Position numbers and translations under genes: made by a program | Origin: Paenibacillus doosanensis | GTDB taxonomy: Bacteria > Bacillota > Bacilli > Paenibacillales > NBRC-103111 | DNA: 64,000 nucleotides | NCBI RefSeq assembly: GCF_025060755.1 | Contig: NZ_JANYUY010000008.1 | Coordinates: 62,001 to 126,000 of the forward strand | Direction of reading: 5' to 3' | Notes under the pieces: generated by a model | What the model saw: only the letters and a program-made list of their open reading frames with translations | Told to the model about the DNA's origin: nothing | Databases searched by the model: none | In this document: positions 44,590 through 54,360 of the stretch, piece by piece | Position numbering within the stretch: the stretch's first letter is position 1 | How the letters are laid out: every line of letters begins with the position of its first letter

Positions 44590-45549
44590 CTAATAAATGC
44601 CTTCGTGCCCCATTTTTTTGACGATATAATTGGAAGTCATCACTAAAGCGAGACCGACGAACCCTTTGAAAAAGCCCACCGTGACGCCGATGCTGTACAT
44701 CCCCCGCAGGATGCCGTTGTTGTACACATACGTATCGAACACATCGGCCACATTCCGCACCAGCGGGTTCATCATCAGCAGCACCTGCTCGAAGTTCACA
44801 TCCGTCATATGGCCCAAACGGAGAATGAGCAGCACGACGATCGTCGGCCGGATCGCGGGCAGGGTGACATGCCATATTTGCCGGAAGCGGCTCGCTCCGT
44901 CGACGACGGCCGCCTCGTAACGCTCCGGGTTGACGCCGGCGATGGCGGCGAGGAAGATAATCGTCCCCCAGCCGGTATCCTTCCATATGCCCTGCACGGT
45001 CAGCAGCCCCCAGAACAGCCTGCTGTCGTTCATAAAGGAATAAGGCTCGAGCCCCATCGTTCTAACGATTTTATTGACCAGCCCCACGTCCACGGACAGC
45101 ATGAAGAAGGTGAGGCTGGCGATGACGACCCACGACAAAAAATGGGGCATATACACAAGCGACTGGTTGATCCGTTTAAACGCCTCATGCCTGACTTCGT
45201 TCAGCATGACCGACAGCAGAATCGGCAGCGGGAAAAAAAAGACGAGCCCGAAGATATTAATAAGCAGCGTATTGCGCAGCATAATATAAAAATGCTCGTC
45301 GGCAAACATCTCCGCAAAATATTGGAGTCCGACCCACTGGCTTTGGGCGAAGCCTACGACCGGATTATAATCTTTGAAGGCGATGAGAAGCCCCCACATC
45401 GGAACGAGCTTGAAAATGACGAAGAACAGAAAGCCCGGCAGCACCAGCAAATACATGTGCCGGTATTTCACATAAGCGGACCAGCGCCGGCCGAGCCGTT
45501 CGTTCAGTTTGAAAGAGGCTTTGTGTAACGCAAGCTCCCTGGATTTCAT
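44590..45549 (-). CDS. Carbohydrate ABC transporter permease (LplB type)
   Basis: 319 residues, LplB/YteP-type CUT1 permease. The N-terminal segment RHMYLLVLPGFLFFVIFKLVPMWGLLIAFKDYNP is typical, and the EAA loop is EAAVVDGASRFRQIWHVTLPAIRPT. It forms the channel with the LplC-type partner 14 bases downstream. AAGGAG precedes ATG 45549. Confidence 0.9.
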   Translation of the reverse strand: MKSRELALHKASFKLNERLGRRWSAYVKYRHMYLLVLPGFLFFVIFKLVPMWGLLIAFKDYNPVVGFAQSQWVGLQYFAEMFADEHFYIMLRNTLLINIFGLVFFFPLPILLSVMLNEVRHEAFKRINQSLVYMPHFLSWVVIASLTFFMLSVDVGLVNKIVRTMGLEPYSFMNDSRLFWGLLTVQGIWKDTGWGTIIFLAAIAGVNPERYEAAVVDGASRFRQIWHVTLPAIRPTIVVLLILRLGHMTDVNFEQVLLMMNPLVRNVADVFDTYVYNNGILRGMYSIGVTVGFFKGFVGLALVMTSNYIVKKMGHEGIY

Positions 45550-45567
45550 ATGCCAGCTCCTTCCGGC

Positions 45568-47079
45568 TTAGCCAAAATACTCTTTGTAGCTTTGGGCCGT
45601 CTCCATAAAGGCTTTTTTGAGGGCGGCGTTGTTTCTGAGCCCGTCGATAAATTTTTTGTATTCATCCATCGTAATTTTCCCCATAATCGCTTCCGTCCGC
45701 TTCGTTTCGAATTCATCGGCATACTTCGGCCATTCGGCGGCCCATGTCGCCGAGCGGACGATTTTGAACGGATCGACCGTCAGCTTATCGTACACGACCT
45801 TGACCGTTTCCCGGTTCGCCAGGTCGACTTCGACCGGCGCCAGCGGACTGTCTACCTTATCCCATTCATTGCGTTTAATCGAGAACGGATCGTTGGTGAA
45901 GCTTTGAATTTCCTTCAAGCCGACATCCGTCATAATATATTTGCCGTTCTCCACTTTATGATGCGTGCCCTCGTAGCCGTAGAAGAGCGCTTTGGAATTC
46001 TCTTCGCTCGCCGCCCGGTTGAACACCTCCAGTATTTTCTTCACCTTGTCTTCCGGCACTTTCTTCGGGATGAACAGACCGCCGGTGTAGCCCGGTTCCA
46101 AATAAGAGGCGTTGCCGCCGGGGCCGGTAATATACGGAACGATGTCGACTTCGGCGGACGGCTTGATCTTCTTGTTCTCCTGCTCCATCCGGTACTGATG
46201 CCAGAAGTTTTTCGTATGGAATACGGTTTTGCCGGCTGCGAAGAAATTGTCCGGCTCCGCCCCCTTGATCGCGGAAAACTCCGGCGACATCAAGCCCTCC
46301 TTGTACAGCATCCGGTACCATTCGACCATGCTCGTATACCCGTCCGTCAGCACGTTCCGGTACATCCCGCCTTCCGCATTGTACTGCGGCTTAAACGAGC
46401 CGAAGGCAGACTGCATGTTTTCCATAAATAAGGTGCCGATCATTTGCGGATTTTTGGCTTTGACCGCCTTCAGGGCGTTATACAGTTCGTCGGTCGTTTG
46501 CGGCAGCGGCACTCCCGCTTCATCGAGCAAATCTTTGCGGATCAAATACCCGGTATTAATCTGCGAGCGGGCCCGGGGGATGAAGAAATGCGTCCCTTTG
46601 TATTTGGAATATTTCCACGCCGATTCGGGAATGTTTTTCTTCAAATTCGGATATTGGCTGAAGTCGCCGAGGAACGGGTCCAAATCCCAGAATACGCCTT
46701 TCTCGACCGCATTCAGCGTGTTGATGTCGTCGGGGTTTTGCGCGGAGACCACATCCGGCAGCTCCCCGGAGGCAAGCGCCAGGTTCAGCTTGGTTTGAAA
46801 CTCGGGATCGGGAATCCACTGAACGTCCATCTCCAAATTGTTTTCCTTTTGAAAGCGCGTCCAAAATTGATTTTTCATATCCGGCACTTCGGCGAATGTC
46901 GAGACCATCGTGCTGTAGCGGAACGGCTTATCCGCAGCCCCCGCCTCGGCTCCGTCGCCGCCGCCTGACTTCGTTCCCGCGGTTTCGGACGAGCTGCAAG
47001 CGGATAATGCGGATAGTGCGGCCAGCGATAAAGCCAGCGTAAGGAAAGCGGCCGATTTCTTGATCACCCTTTTTTCCAT
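45568..47079 (-). CDS. Carbohydrate ABC transporter binding lipoprotein
   Basis: 503 residues, LplA/YtcQ-type extracellular solute-binding protein. The lipobox LSAC with Cys28 anchors it to the membrane. ATG 47079 has AAGGAG 10 bases upstream; the longer frame to 47118 has no such site. It is colinear with the binding protein at 52763 (NRFWTK/NQFWTR, VLSSGSLPEV/ALASGELPDV, GYTGGF/GYTGGL blocks), so the cluster holds two paralogous receptors, with this one next to the permeases. Confidence 0.9.
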   Translation of the reverse strand: MEKRVIKKSAAFLTLALSLAALSALSACSSSETAGTKSGGGDGAEAGAADKPFRYSTMVSTFAEVPDMKNQFWTRFQKENNLEMDVQWIPDPEFQTKLNLALASGELPDVVSAQNPDDINTLNAVEKGVFWDLDPFLGDFSQYPNLKKNIPESAWKYSKYKGTHFFIPRARSQINTGYLIRKDLLDEAGVPLPQTTDELYNALKAVKAKNPQMIGTLFMENMQSAFGSFKPQYNAEGGMYRNVLTDGYTSMVEWYRMLYKEGLMSPEFSAIKGAEPDNFFAAGKTVFHTKNFWHQYRMEQENKKIKPSAEVDIVPYITGPGGNASYLEPGYTGGLFIPKKVPEDKVKKILEVFNRAASEENSKALFYGYEGTHHKVENGKYIMTDVGLKEIQSFTNDPFSIKRNEWDKVDSPLAPVEVDLANRETVKVVYDKLTVDPFKIVRSATWAAEWPKYADEFETKRTEAIMGKITMDEYKKFIDGLRNNAALKKAFMETAQSYKEYFG

Positions 47080-47114
47080 TTCAACCAACTCCTTATCTTG
47101 AATAGACGCCATTC

Positions 47115-48149
47115 TCAACCCGTTAACGGAGTCACGTCCAGCAGGGACGCCCGTTCATTCAGCTTGTCGATCAATCCCTTCGGCACATCGATTCCGCCCC
47201 GGCTCAAGATGCCGACCCTGCTCTCGGAAGAACGTTTGCCGGGGACGATCAGACCGGGCGCGCGCGCTTCCATCCGGCCGATCAGCTCGGACGTTCTGCG
47301 GGCGAGACCCTCCCGTCCCAATAGTCCGTCCGCTTTAATGCAGACGGCCGTATGAGACGGCACGCCGACTTCGCCTGTGCCTGGTTGAGGCTCGTCGATC
47401 AGCTGGCCTTCGGACAGGAGACCGGTCAGTATTTCACCGAGAATCGTCAGGCCGAAGCCTTTATGTCCTCCGATCGGCAGTCGCGTGCCTCCCTTCGGTA
47501 GCGACATCGCCGCAGGGTCGTCGGTCGGATTGCCGTCCGCATCCAGCCCCCAGTGCGCCGGCACCCGTTCCCCCGCCTGCGCCTTATCGGACAATACGCC
47601 GTTCGAGGCGTACGCCAGACAGGCGTCGAACATTAAGGGGTAGCCTTTGTCCGTAGGCACCGCGTAGCCCATCGGGCTCGTGCCGATCACTTTCTCTTTG
47701 CGGCCGGGAGCTCCCATCGTCGGCGCGCCCCTCGTTACGATATAGCCGATGTAGCCGTCTTGCGCAGCCGCCTCCACATACGGAGACGACGCCAATATAT
47801 GGCGGGTGTTGCGGATCGCGCACAAGCCGATGCCGTGTTCGTCCGCCAGCTTCTCGGCGCGTCTCATAATGAACATGCCGCACAGCTCGCCGAGCCCGTT
47901 ATCTCCGTCGTAATTTTCCAGCGCGGCATATTTATGCAGCCTTTTGATCGCGGGCTTGGCGTTAATGCCGCCTTTCAGCAATTGGTCAATCCGGCCCGGG
48001 AGCTCATAAATATCGTGATGCCCGACGCCCCGGTACGTCGCCCGCATGAAGACGTCGGCTACTACGCCCGCATGCTCTGCGGATAACCCGGCCGCCTTGA
48101 GCAGCTCATATGTTAACCGTTCCAGCTCCGATAACGAAATGCGAACCAA
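47115..48149 (-). CDS. Ldh-family (malate/L-sulfolactate-type) dehydrogenase
   Basis: 344 residues of the malate/lactate/ureidoglycolate dehydrogenase family, distinct from Rossmann-type Ldh. Conserved are the early His in YRGVGHHDIYELP and the GAPGRKEKVIGTSPMGYAVPT and LPIGGHKGFGLTILGEILTG segments. It oxidises 2-hydroxyacids with NAD(P). The start is a TTG at 48149 with AGAGGAGG 8 bases upstream. The open frame upstream runs into a dispersed repeat and is not coding. Confidence 0.87.
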   Translation of the reverse strand: MVRISLSELERLTYELLKAAGLSAEHAGVVADVFMRATYRGVGHHDIYELPGRIDQLLKGGINAKPAIKRLHKYAALENYDGDNGLGELCGMFIMRRAEKLADEHGIGLCAIRNTRHILASSPYVEAAAQDGYIGYIVTRGAPTMGAPGRKEKVIGTSPMGYAVPTDKGYPLMFDACLAYASNGVLSDKAQAGERVPAHWGLDADGNPTDDPAAMSLPKGGTRLPIGGHKGFGLTILGEILTGLLSEGQLIDEPQPGTGEVGVPSHTAVCIKADGLLGREGLARRTSELIGRMEARAPGLIVPGKRSSESRVGILSRGGIDVPKGLIDKLNERASLLDVTPLTG

Positions 48150-48173
48150 GCTCTGTCCCTCCTCTAAAAATGT

Positions 48174-48258
48174 GGTGAAAAAGTCCGTTTGCAAAGGCGA
48201 ACGCTTACGCTTTTCCTGATTCAAATGGCCCCTCCGCTCTTTTTTCACCGGGCTTTTG
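48174..48258. repeat. MITE-like dispersed repeat, short copy
   Basis: Bounded by GGTGAAAAA and TTTTTTCACC, a terminal inverted repeat. The core AAAGGCGAACGCTTACGC and the block ATTCAAATGGCCCCTCC recur at 60.66-60.72 kb. This copy is about 80 bases, half the length of the other, and lies upstream of the Ldh-family gene. Confidence 0.7.
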
Positions 48259-48339
48259 CCCAACGCAGTCTTTGCACCTGATTCGCCTGACGCGGGGAGC
48301 TTATTGAAGCCGGTGCGCATCAGGCGGTCCCGCCGTTCT

Positions 48340-49410
48340 TTATAATCCATACCAAGCTCTGGCATTATCGGAAAATATGCGCTTGCGCAAATCGACCGGA
48401 AGCTTGGGAAACGCGAATTGCGGAGAATCGAAATCCCAATGCGGGTAATCGCTGGCGAACATCAGCAGCTGCTTCGCATCCATCATCTCCAGCGTCTGCA
48501 GCAGGTGGCTGTCCTGATCCGGCCGCTCCAGCGGCTGGGAGGTGATGCGGACATGATCGCGCAAATATTCGCTCGGCCGCTTCGTCAGCCACGGCACTTC
48601 ATAGCGCAGCGCTTTATATTCCGCGTCGAGCCGCCACATCAGCGCCGGCAGCCAGGCGACGCCGCCCTCGACCAGAACGATCCGGAAGTCCGGAAATCTC
48701 TCGAAGACGCCCTCGGTAATAAAGCTGACCAAATGCGCTTGAAAGCCGAGAGAAAGGCATGTATGCCACTCGATATAATGGGTCGGATACCCCGGCGAAG
48801 GCTGAATGTTAATGCCCATTCCGTCGGTGCCCGGGTGAATGGCGAACGGCAGGCCGTGGCGGGCGCAAGCCTCGTAGATCGGATAATATTGCCGCTGCCC
48901 GAACGGCGCTCTCGCGCCGGAATCGGTCATCACCTGCACGAAATGCGGATGCCCCGCCCACTTGTCGATCTCGGCGGCTGCGGCGGCGGGATCTTGATGC
49001 GCGATCGTGATCGAGCCCTTGAATACGCCGTCATAGTTATGCTTGCCGAGCCATGTCTCGGCGAGCCATTCATTGTAGGCCGCAGCGATCGCCGTGGCGA
49101 AATCGGGGTCCGGGTGCAGGTTGCAGAACGCCCGCGGAAGCAACACGCAGTGGTCGATTCCGTACGGCTTAATATGCTGCTCCCTTAGAAAATCGGGGTC
49201 CGATCCTCCGGGACCGCCGCCGGGAGGCCGGGAATCGAGCCGCTCCCCGTGAACGGGATTGCTGTAATGGCCCCGGCCTCCGCCGTTGTACCGGTCGCGC
49301 CACGGCTGGCTCAAGTAGGCTTTGATCGCGTCCTTATCGGCGGGATAAGGATGCACGTCGCAATCGATGATGCCATACGGATAATGGCTGTGCCGGTTGA
49401 TTTTGTCCAT
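48340..49410 (-). CDS. Amidohydrolase-2 family metal-dependent hydrolase (paralog 1)
   Basis: 356 residues, ACMSD-like TIM-barrel amidohydrolase. Near the N-terminus is DCDVHPYP (Asp18, His20), a DxH variant in which the second His of DxHxH is replaced. HPHFVQV and HPGTDG follow, and SDYPHWDFDSP carries the late Asp. It is a close paralog of the gene at 49872, sharing RPSEYLRDHVRITSQPLERPD. Family members decarboxylate or hydrolyse ring-fission products. GGAGCAG precedes ATG 49410. The Rieske gene is 12 bases upstream. Confidence 0.87.
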   Translation of the reverse strand: MDKINRHSHYPYGIIDCDVHPYPADKDAIKAYLSQPWRDRYNGGGRGHYSNPVHGERLDSRPPGGGPGGSDPDFLREQHIKPYGIDHCVLLPRAFCNLHPDPDFATAIAAAYNEWLAETWLGKHNYDGVFKGSITIAHQDPAAAAAEIDKWAGHPHFVQVMTDSGARAPFGQRQYYPIYEACARHGLPFAIHPGTDGMGINIQPSPGYPTHYIEWHTCLSLGFQAHLVSFITEGVFERFPDFRIVLVEGGVAWLPALMWRLDAEYKALRYEVPWLTKRPSEYLRDHVRITSQPLERPDQDSHLLQTLEMMDAKQLLMFASDYPHWDFDSPQFAFPKLPVDLRKRIFSDNARAWYGL

Positions 49411-49422
49411 ACGATCTGCTCC

Positions 49423-49833
49423 TTACCGGTTAATGGTGACGACGACCTGCTCCTCCTCAACATCGACGGGGAAGGTCTCCAGTCTCGGTTCTTCCTCGCC
49501 GGGAGCTTCGACTCCGACTTCATATGTTTTGACCCGGCATTTGTTGGGATCGAACAGCGATTGCCCGTTCGTCAGATCGAATTCCCAGCCGTGCCAAGGG
49601 CAGCGGACAACCTCGCCCTCCTTGCCGTACAGAAATTCCCCGGGCTTGGACGGCAGTGTCGTTCCCGTCACCTTGCCGAGGCAGAGCGGAGCCAGCTGAT
49701 GCGGACAGCTGTTTTTTACCGCATAATATGTTCCTTTAATATTAAAAACGCCGATCGAAATGCCTTCCAGACGAACGATTTTCCGTTCCCCGGCTTTAAT
49801 ATCGCCGGTGCTTCCTACGACATGTTTGCCCAT
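49423..49833 (-). CDS. Rieske [2Fe-2S] protein
   Basis: 136 residues. The cluster ligands are all present: Cys43-x-His45 (CPHQ) and Cys78-x-x-His81 (CPWHGW), with a longer than usual 33-residue spacing that contains an insert (LGKVTGTTLPSKPGEFLYG). It has no oxygenase domain, so it would act as a ferredoxin-like electron carrier. It is sandwiched between the two paralogous amidohydrolases. GGAGGAG precedes ATG 49833. Confidence 0.88.
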   Translation of the reverse strand: MGKHVVGSTGDIKAGERKIVRLEGISIGVFNIKGTYYAVKNSCPHQLAPLCLGKVTGTTLPSKPGEFLYGKEGEVVRCPWHGWEFDLTNGQSLFDPNKCRVKTYEVGVEAPGEEEPRLETFPVDVEEEQVVVTINR

Positions 49834-49871
49834 TGACCATACTCTCCTCCCCGATGAACGGCAGTCAAGCT

Positions 49872-50933
49872 TTACGCCAGCCCATAAAACTCCTGCGCAT
49901 TTTCAAAAAAGATCCGGTTGTACAGCTTCTCCGGCAATCTCGGAAACGCCAGCTTCGGACTGTCGAAGTCCCAGTGCGGATAATCGCTGGAGAACATCAG
50001 AATATGCTCGGCGTCCATCATCCTCAGCATGTGCATCATGTCTTCGTCGCTGTCCGGTCTCTCCAAGGGCTGCGAAGTGATGCGGACATGATCGCGCAAA
50101 TATTCGCTCGGCCGCTTCTTCACCCATGGAATTTCATGGCGCAGCGCCTTGTATTCCATATCGAGCCGCCACATTAAGGGGACGATCCATGTGGAGCTGC
50201 CCTCCACCAGCACGATGCGCAAATCCGGGTAGCGCTCGAAGGTGCCTTCGGTCAGCAGGCTGACCAGATGCGCCATGAAGCTGAGCGACATGCACGTATG
50301 CCATTCGATATAATGGCTGGGATTGCCCGGCGACGGCAAAATGTTAATGCCGATGCCGTCGAGTCCCGGATGAATGGCGAGCGGCAGATTATGGCGGCAG
50401 CACGCCTCGAAGATCGGATGGAAATTGCGGTGCCCCATCAGAAACCGGGCCCCCGAGTCGGTCGTCACCTGCACGATATGCTTATGGCCGGCCCAGCGGT
50501 CAATCTCCTTCGCGGAAGCGATCGGGTCGCTGTGGTTGATGACGATGGACGATTTGAACACGCCGTCGGGATTATCCGGCCCGATCCACGTATCGGCGAT
50601 CCATTCGTTGTAGGCGGACGCTATCGCGTTGCCGTAGTCGAGATCGGGAAATTGGCAGCTGTTTTCGCGCGGAATGAGAATCGCATGTTTCATGTTGTAT
50701 TCTTCGATTAATTGCTTGCGAACGAACTGCGGGTCGGAACCGGCCGGACCGCCGTCCGGCGGATTCGAATCAAGCCGCATGCCGTGCGACGGATTGCCGT
50801 AGAACAGCCCCCTGCCGCCTCCGCGAAACCGGTCCCGCCAAAACTTCGGCATATACTGCCGGATTTGATCCAGGCTCTTCGGAATCGGGTGAACGTCGCA
50901 ATCGATAATTCCCGGTTTTTCTTTTCCTGCCAT
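49872..50933 (-). CDS. Amidohydrolase-2 family metal-dependent hydrolase (paralog 2)
   Basis: 353 residues, alignable over its full length with the paralog at 48340 (same GRGLFYGNPSHGMRLDSNPPDGGPAGSDPQF / GRGHYSNPVHGERLDSRPPGGGPGGSDPDF block in two parts). It keeps DCDVHPIP and SDYPHWDFDSP. Two copies with one Rieske protein suggests consecutive or heteromeric steps. AAGGAGGGGG precedes ATG 50933. It follows the PhyH gene by 15 bases. Confidence 0.87.
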   Translation of the reverse strand: MAGKEKPGIIDCDVHPIPKSLDQIRQYMPKFWRDRFRGGGRGLFYGNPSHGMRLDSNPPDGGPAGSDPQFVRKQLIEEYNMKHAILIPRENSCQFPDLDYGNAIASAYNEWIADTWIGPDNPDGVFKSSIVINHSDPIASAKEIDRWAGHKHIVQVTTDSGARFLMGHRNFHPIFEACCRHNLPLAIHPGLDGIGINILPSPGNPSHYIEWHTCMSLSFMAHLVSLLTEGTFERYPDLRIVLVEGSSTWIVPLMWRLDMEYKALRHEIPWVKKRPSEYLRDHVRITSQPLERPDSDEDMMHMLRMMDAEHILMFSSDYPHWDFDSPKLAFPRLPEKLYNRIFFENAQEFYGLA

Positions 50934-50948
50934 TGCCGCTCCCCCTCC

Positions 50949-51785
50949 TTATCTGGCCACCTGATCGGGAGCGTGCCGCTCCAGCCAACCTCGCAGCGGC
51001 ACATCTTCCTCCGTCGGCGTGTAATATCCGTTGCAGTTCGTCCCCGCTCCCAGCAGCTGCCGGCGGATCGGTTCGCTATCGGCCCACAAGCTTTGCACGG
51101 TCATATCGTCCTTGGTCCGAATCCAGCGGTAGCCGTATCCGTAGAACAATACTTTGCGGGTAATATCCGACCAGTTCGGACTCGCCGTATGCCACAGCCG
51201 CCGGTCGAAGAACACCGCCGTCCCGGGCTTCACGCAGATCGGAATCGCGCCTTCCGGCTGGCCGTGGCCGCCTGCGGGCTTATCCAGCGTATTGTTCAAG
51301 TGGCTGTTCGGCACGATCCAGAAGTTGCCCCTTCCCTGCTCCTGCAAGTCGGACAGAAAGTAGGCCACTTTCAGCGACATTCTCGGTCTCGGCACCGTTT
51401 CCATATCCACGTTCATTCGTCCGCTGTCTTGATGCCAGCCGAACGTCTTGTCGCTTTTCTCCTGACCGCTCGGCGGCGTGACGATCATATGCGCATGATA
51501 CAAATAAATGTTCCAGCCCAGAATCCCCCATACTTTGGGCAGCACCCTCTCATAGTCCACCAGGTCGAGAAACAGCTTGTGATCGGGAATAAAGTTCGGA
51601 TAAAACAAAGCCTTGTTGGCCTCATGCCCGGCCTGGACCTTCTCATCGTGAATCCGGTCGACCTCCCGGGTCAAAGCCTCGACCTGCTCCGGGGTTAAAG
51701 CGTCCTCCAGCACGAGATAACCCGTCTTGTCAAAGGTTTGGCGTTCTTCTTCCGTTAGCGAGTACCGCAAGCAGCTGGCATCCAT
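50949..51785 (-). CDS. Phytanoyl-CoA dioxygenase (PhyH)-family oxygenase
   Basis: 278 residues, Fe(II)/2-oxoglutarate-dependent. The facial triad is His118, Asp120 (WHQDSGRMN) and His199 (LWHTASPN), with Arg210 as the 2-oxoglutarate anchor candidate. Such enzymes hydroxylate or demethylate small molecules, including halogenated and methylated substrates. ATG 51785 has GGAGG 10 bases upstream. It is probably the oxidative entry step of the pathway (inference). Confidence 0.88.
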   Translation of the reverse strand: MDASCLRYSLTEEERQTFDKTGYLVLEDALTPEQVEALTREVDRIHDEKVQAGHEANKALFYPNFIPDHKLFLDLVDYERVLPKVWGILGWNIYLYHAHMIVTPPSGQEKSDKTFGWHQDSGRMNVDMETVPRPRMSLKVAYFLSDLQEQGRGNFWIVPNSHLNNTLDKPAGGHGQPEGAIPICVKPGTAVFFDRRLWHTASPNWSDITRKVLFYGYGYRWIRTKDDMTVQSLWADSEPIRRQLLGAGTNCNGYYTPTEEDVPLRGWLERHAPDQVAR

Positions 51786-51944
51786 GGGTTCATTGCCTCC
51801 GTTCTTTGGTCTAATGGCGGGCGGCCCGAATGAAGACCGCCGGCTTTCCACTACATCATAGTTCGTTTTCACGGCTCAGACCATTAATGATCCGTTGGCA
51901 TTTGTACGATTCTACGGTTCGGCGGCAAATATTTTTGTCGATGC

Positions 51945-52718
51945 TTACCCCGACTTCTGATGCAGGAAAGCGGTCGGCGAATGACCGGTCACCTTTTTGA
52001 ACACCCGATTGAAATAGGCCTGATCGCAAAATCCGGTCTTTTCGGAAATTTCCCTTACCGACATCGACTTCTCCAGCATTAAGTCCTTGGCGACGGAAAC
52101 CCGGACGACATGCAAATATTCAATCGGCGTAAATCCGGTCACTTCCTTGAAGGCGCACGTAATATAATTGGGCGTTCTCCCGCTGTAAGCCGACAAATCC
52201 TGGAGCTTCAGAGGGTCGCTGTAATGGGCGGCGATATAATTTTTAATATCTTTGACCATCTTGGTTTTTTTACCTTTAATTCCTCTATGATCCAATTCAT
52301 GATTGATAACGCTGAGCACCTCCATCAAAATCGCCGAACAGGCCGCATTGACGTAAGGCCCCTTCTGAAGCCAATGATGCAGCAGGATGGACAGCCTCTG
52401 CTTAAAGTAGGCGGTGTTGTCCAGCCTAAGCTTATACGCCCGGTTCTCGGATAAGATGGGCAGCAGTTGCTTGTCGTCTCCGGTAGGCTCGAAAAAAACG
52501 GCATACCGCTGATGATCCTCCAGCGCTTTCGCCCACCGAAAGGAGCCCGCCGGAATGAGCAGCGCGTCTCCCTTCTGCAGCGGATAGTCCTCGTTGTCCA
52601 CGTGATAAACCAGCCTCCCGCTCGTAATAAAGATCAGCAAATAGCTCGGCGTCAACGATCGGCCCAAAGCCCATTTGCCGCTCAAATCTCTCACATAACA
52701 GGAATGAATGTTTAACAT
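51945..52718 (-). CDS. AraC-family regulator
   Basis: 257 residues. An N-terminal cupin-like ligand domain (YPLQKGDALLIPAG) is followed by a C-terminal double HTH (VREISEKTGFCDQAYFNRVFKKVTGHSPTAF). Located between the binding protein at 52763 and the PhyH gene, it is the likely local regulator of the catabolic genes. The start ATG 52718 follows AAGGGAG with about 11-base spacing. Confidence 0.88.
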   Translation of the reverse strand: MLNIHSCYVRDLSGKWALGRSLTPSYLLIFITSGRLVYHVDNEDYPLQKGDALLIPAGSFRWAKALEDHQRYAVFFEPTGDDKQLLPILSENRAYKLRLDNTAYFKQRLSILLHHWLQKGPYVNAACSAILMEVLSVINHELDHRGIKGKKTKMVKDIKNYIAAHYSDPLKLQDLSAYSGRTPNYITCAFKEVTGFTPIEYLHVVRVSVAKDLMLEKSMSVREISEKTGFCDQAYFNRVFKKVTGHSPTAFLHQKSG

Positions 52719-52762
52719 ATCGACATCGGCTCCCTTCGCGGTAACTTCTCTCTCTTGGACAT

Positions 52763-54292
52763 CTACTGAAACATCAGCTCGTAGCTTTCGGCAAACTCCA
52801 GAAACGCTTTGCGAAATTGCGGCTGCTCCCGCTGCTTCCTGACATACTCGCGGTAATCGTCCATGGAAATCACTCCCATAATGGCCGCTGTTCTCATCGC
52901 GATGTATTCGTCCTGAATCTTCGGCCATTCCTTAAGCCACGTCTCCGAACGGATGACGCGGAACGGGTCGATCGCATGCTCGGCGCCGTAGAGCGTTCTG
53001 GCGGTCTCCTTCATCCGGTCGTTCCACTCTTTGGGGGCGGCCGTATTAATCACCTTCTGCCACGGGTCCAGCGCATTCGGGAAAATTTGCATTACCGCAT
53101 TGCTGATTTCCTTCTGGGCCAGCTCGGTCGGTACCCTCTCCCCGCCGACGACCCGGTAATGAATGCCTTGGAAGCCGTGCAGCAGCTGCTCGGTCACTTC
53201 GGATGAAACCGCCTGGTTGTACATGTGAAGAATGCGCAGCGCCTTCTCTTTCGGCACCTCCCGGGAAATGACGAAGCCTCCCGTATATCCGACCCCGAAT
53301 TCTCCGGTATGCCCGTCGGGACCGTTCAAATATGTAATGACGCCGGCCTCGTAGTGCGGGTCGAGCTTCTTCAAATCCTGGTCGTACGTATAGCTGTGAT
53401 ACATATTTTTCTGAAACGTCAGCGCCTTGTCCGAGCGGAACATATATTCCTTGTCGCTCCCTTTGAGAACGGCAAACTCCTTGGACATCAGCCCCATCGC
53501 GTACACGCTGCGGTACCAGGCTACAAAATCGGTATAAGCGTCGGTAAAATATTTGTGAACAAGCCCTCCTTCCCCGTTGTAAACCGGTTCGAACCCGCCG
53601 AAGGCTCCGAAGAACGACTCCTCAAAATGCAGCCCGACATATTGGCGCTCGGGATAAGCGTCGACGATTTGTTTCAAACCGCCGATATAGTCGTCCAGCG
53701 TAGCAGGCTCGGGAAGCCCCAGCGCCCGAAACAAATCCGGCCGCCAATGGAGCCCTCCGTCGAGCAGGGGGCGCACCCTCGGGATCACATACCGCTTGCC
53801 GTCGATGCTTGTGTATTTCCACACCTCCTCCGGAATGTATTTCGCCAAATTCGGGAAATCGCTCCAATCTCCGGCCAGCTCGCCAAGCTCCCAGAACATG
53901 CCCTGCTTGACCGCCTTGGTAAAGACGCCGTCGTCGAGCGTGTTGACCACCAGCACTTCCGGCAAGCTGCCCGAGGAGAGCACCAGCCGCAGCCTCGTCT
54001 CGTAATCGTCCAGCGGAACAAATTCCGCCTGCAGCTTCACCTTGAACAAATCTTGAACCTTGGTCCAAAAGCGGTTGTCCAGATCCGGAATTTCCCTCGG
54101 CGTATTGGACAGCGCATTCAGCGTGAACGGCTTCCCCCAGTCCCACCGGGCCGCTTGCTCGGGCGGTTTCACCGCGTCCGGTTTAGGAAGCATTCGCTCC
54201 GATTTGCCCGTGCCGCAGGCGGCCATCGTGTAGCAAACGACCGATGATAACGCTAATGTCAATATTTTGTTCCCAAAGCGCAGACGAGCCAT
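52763..54292 (-). CDS. Second ABC-transporter binding lipoprotein
   Basis: 509 residues with the lipobox TMAAC. It is a paralog of the binding protein at 45568 but separated from the permeases by eight genes. It sits directly after the YesM/YesN-type two-component genes, so it could also act as the sensing partner of that kinase (inference). GGAGGAGG precedes ATG 54292. Confidence 0.88.
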   Translation of the reverse strand: MARLRFGNKILTLALSSVVCYTMAACGTGKSERMLPKPDAVKPPEQAARWDWGKPFTLNALSNTPREIPDLDNRFWTKVQDLFKVKLQAEFVPLDDYETRLRLVLSSGSLPEVLVVNTLDDGVFTKAVKQGMFWELGELAGDWSDFPNLAKYIPEEVWKYTSIDGKRYVIPRVRPLLDGGLHWRPDLFRALGLPEPATLDDYIGGLKQIVDAYPERQYVGLHFEESFFGAFGGFEPVYNGEGGLVHKYFTDAYTDFVAWYRSVYAMGLMSKEFAVLKGSDKEYMFRSDKALTFQKNMYHSYTYDQDLKKLDPHYEAGVITYLNGPDGHTGEFGVGYTGGFVISREVPKEKALRILHMYNQAVSSEVTEQLLHGFQGIHYRVVGGERVPTELAQKEISNAVMQIFPNALDPWQKVINTAAPKEWNDRMKETARTLYGAEHAIDPFRVIRSETWLKEWPKIQDEYIAMRTAAIMGVISMDDYREYVRKQREQPQFRKAFLEFAESYELMFQ

Positions 54293-54360
54293 TAGCCAAT
54301 CCTCCTCCTGCCTTCCTTGCCTTTGAGGAAAGCTCGTTAACGGATAGATCTTATTATTAT

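Noticed and set aside
48150-48365. N-terminal extension of the Ldh-family dehydrogenase
   Set aside because: The extension lies in the dispersed repeat and is not family-like. A similar false peptide appears at the second repeat copy (60552-60758). The TTG at 48149 has a proper ribosome site.
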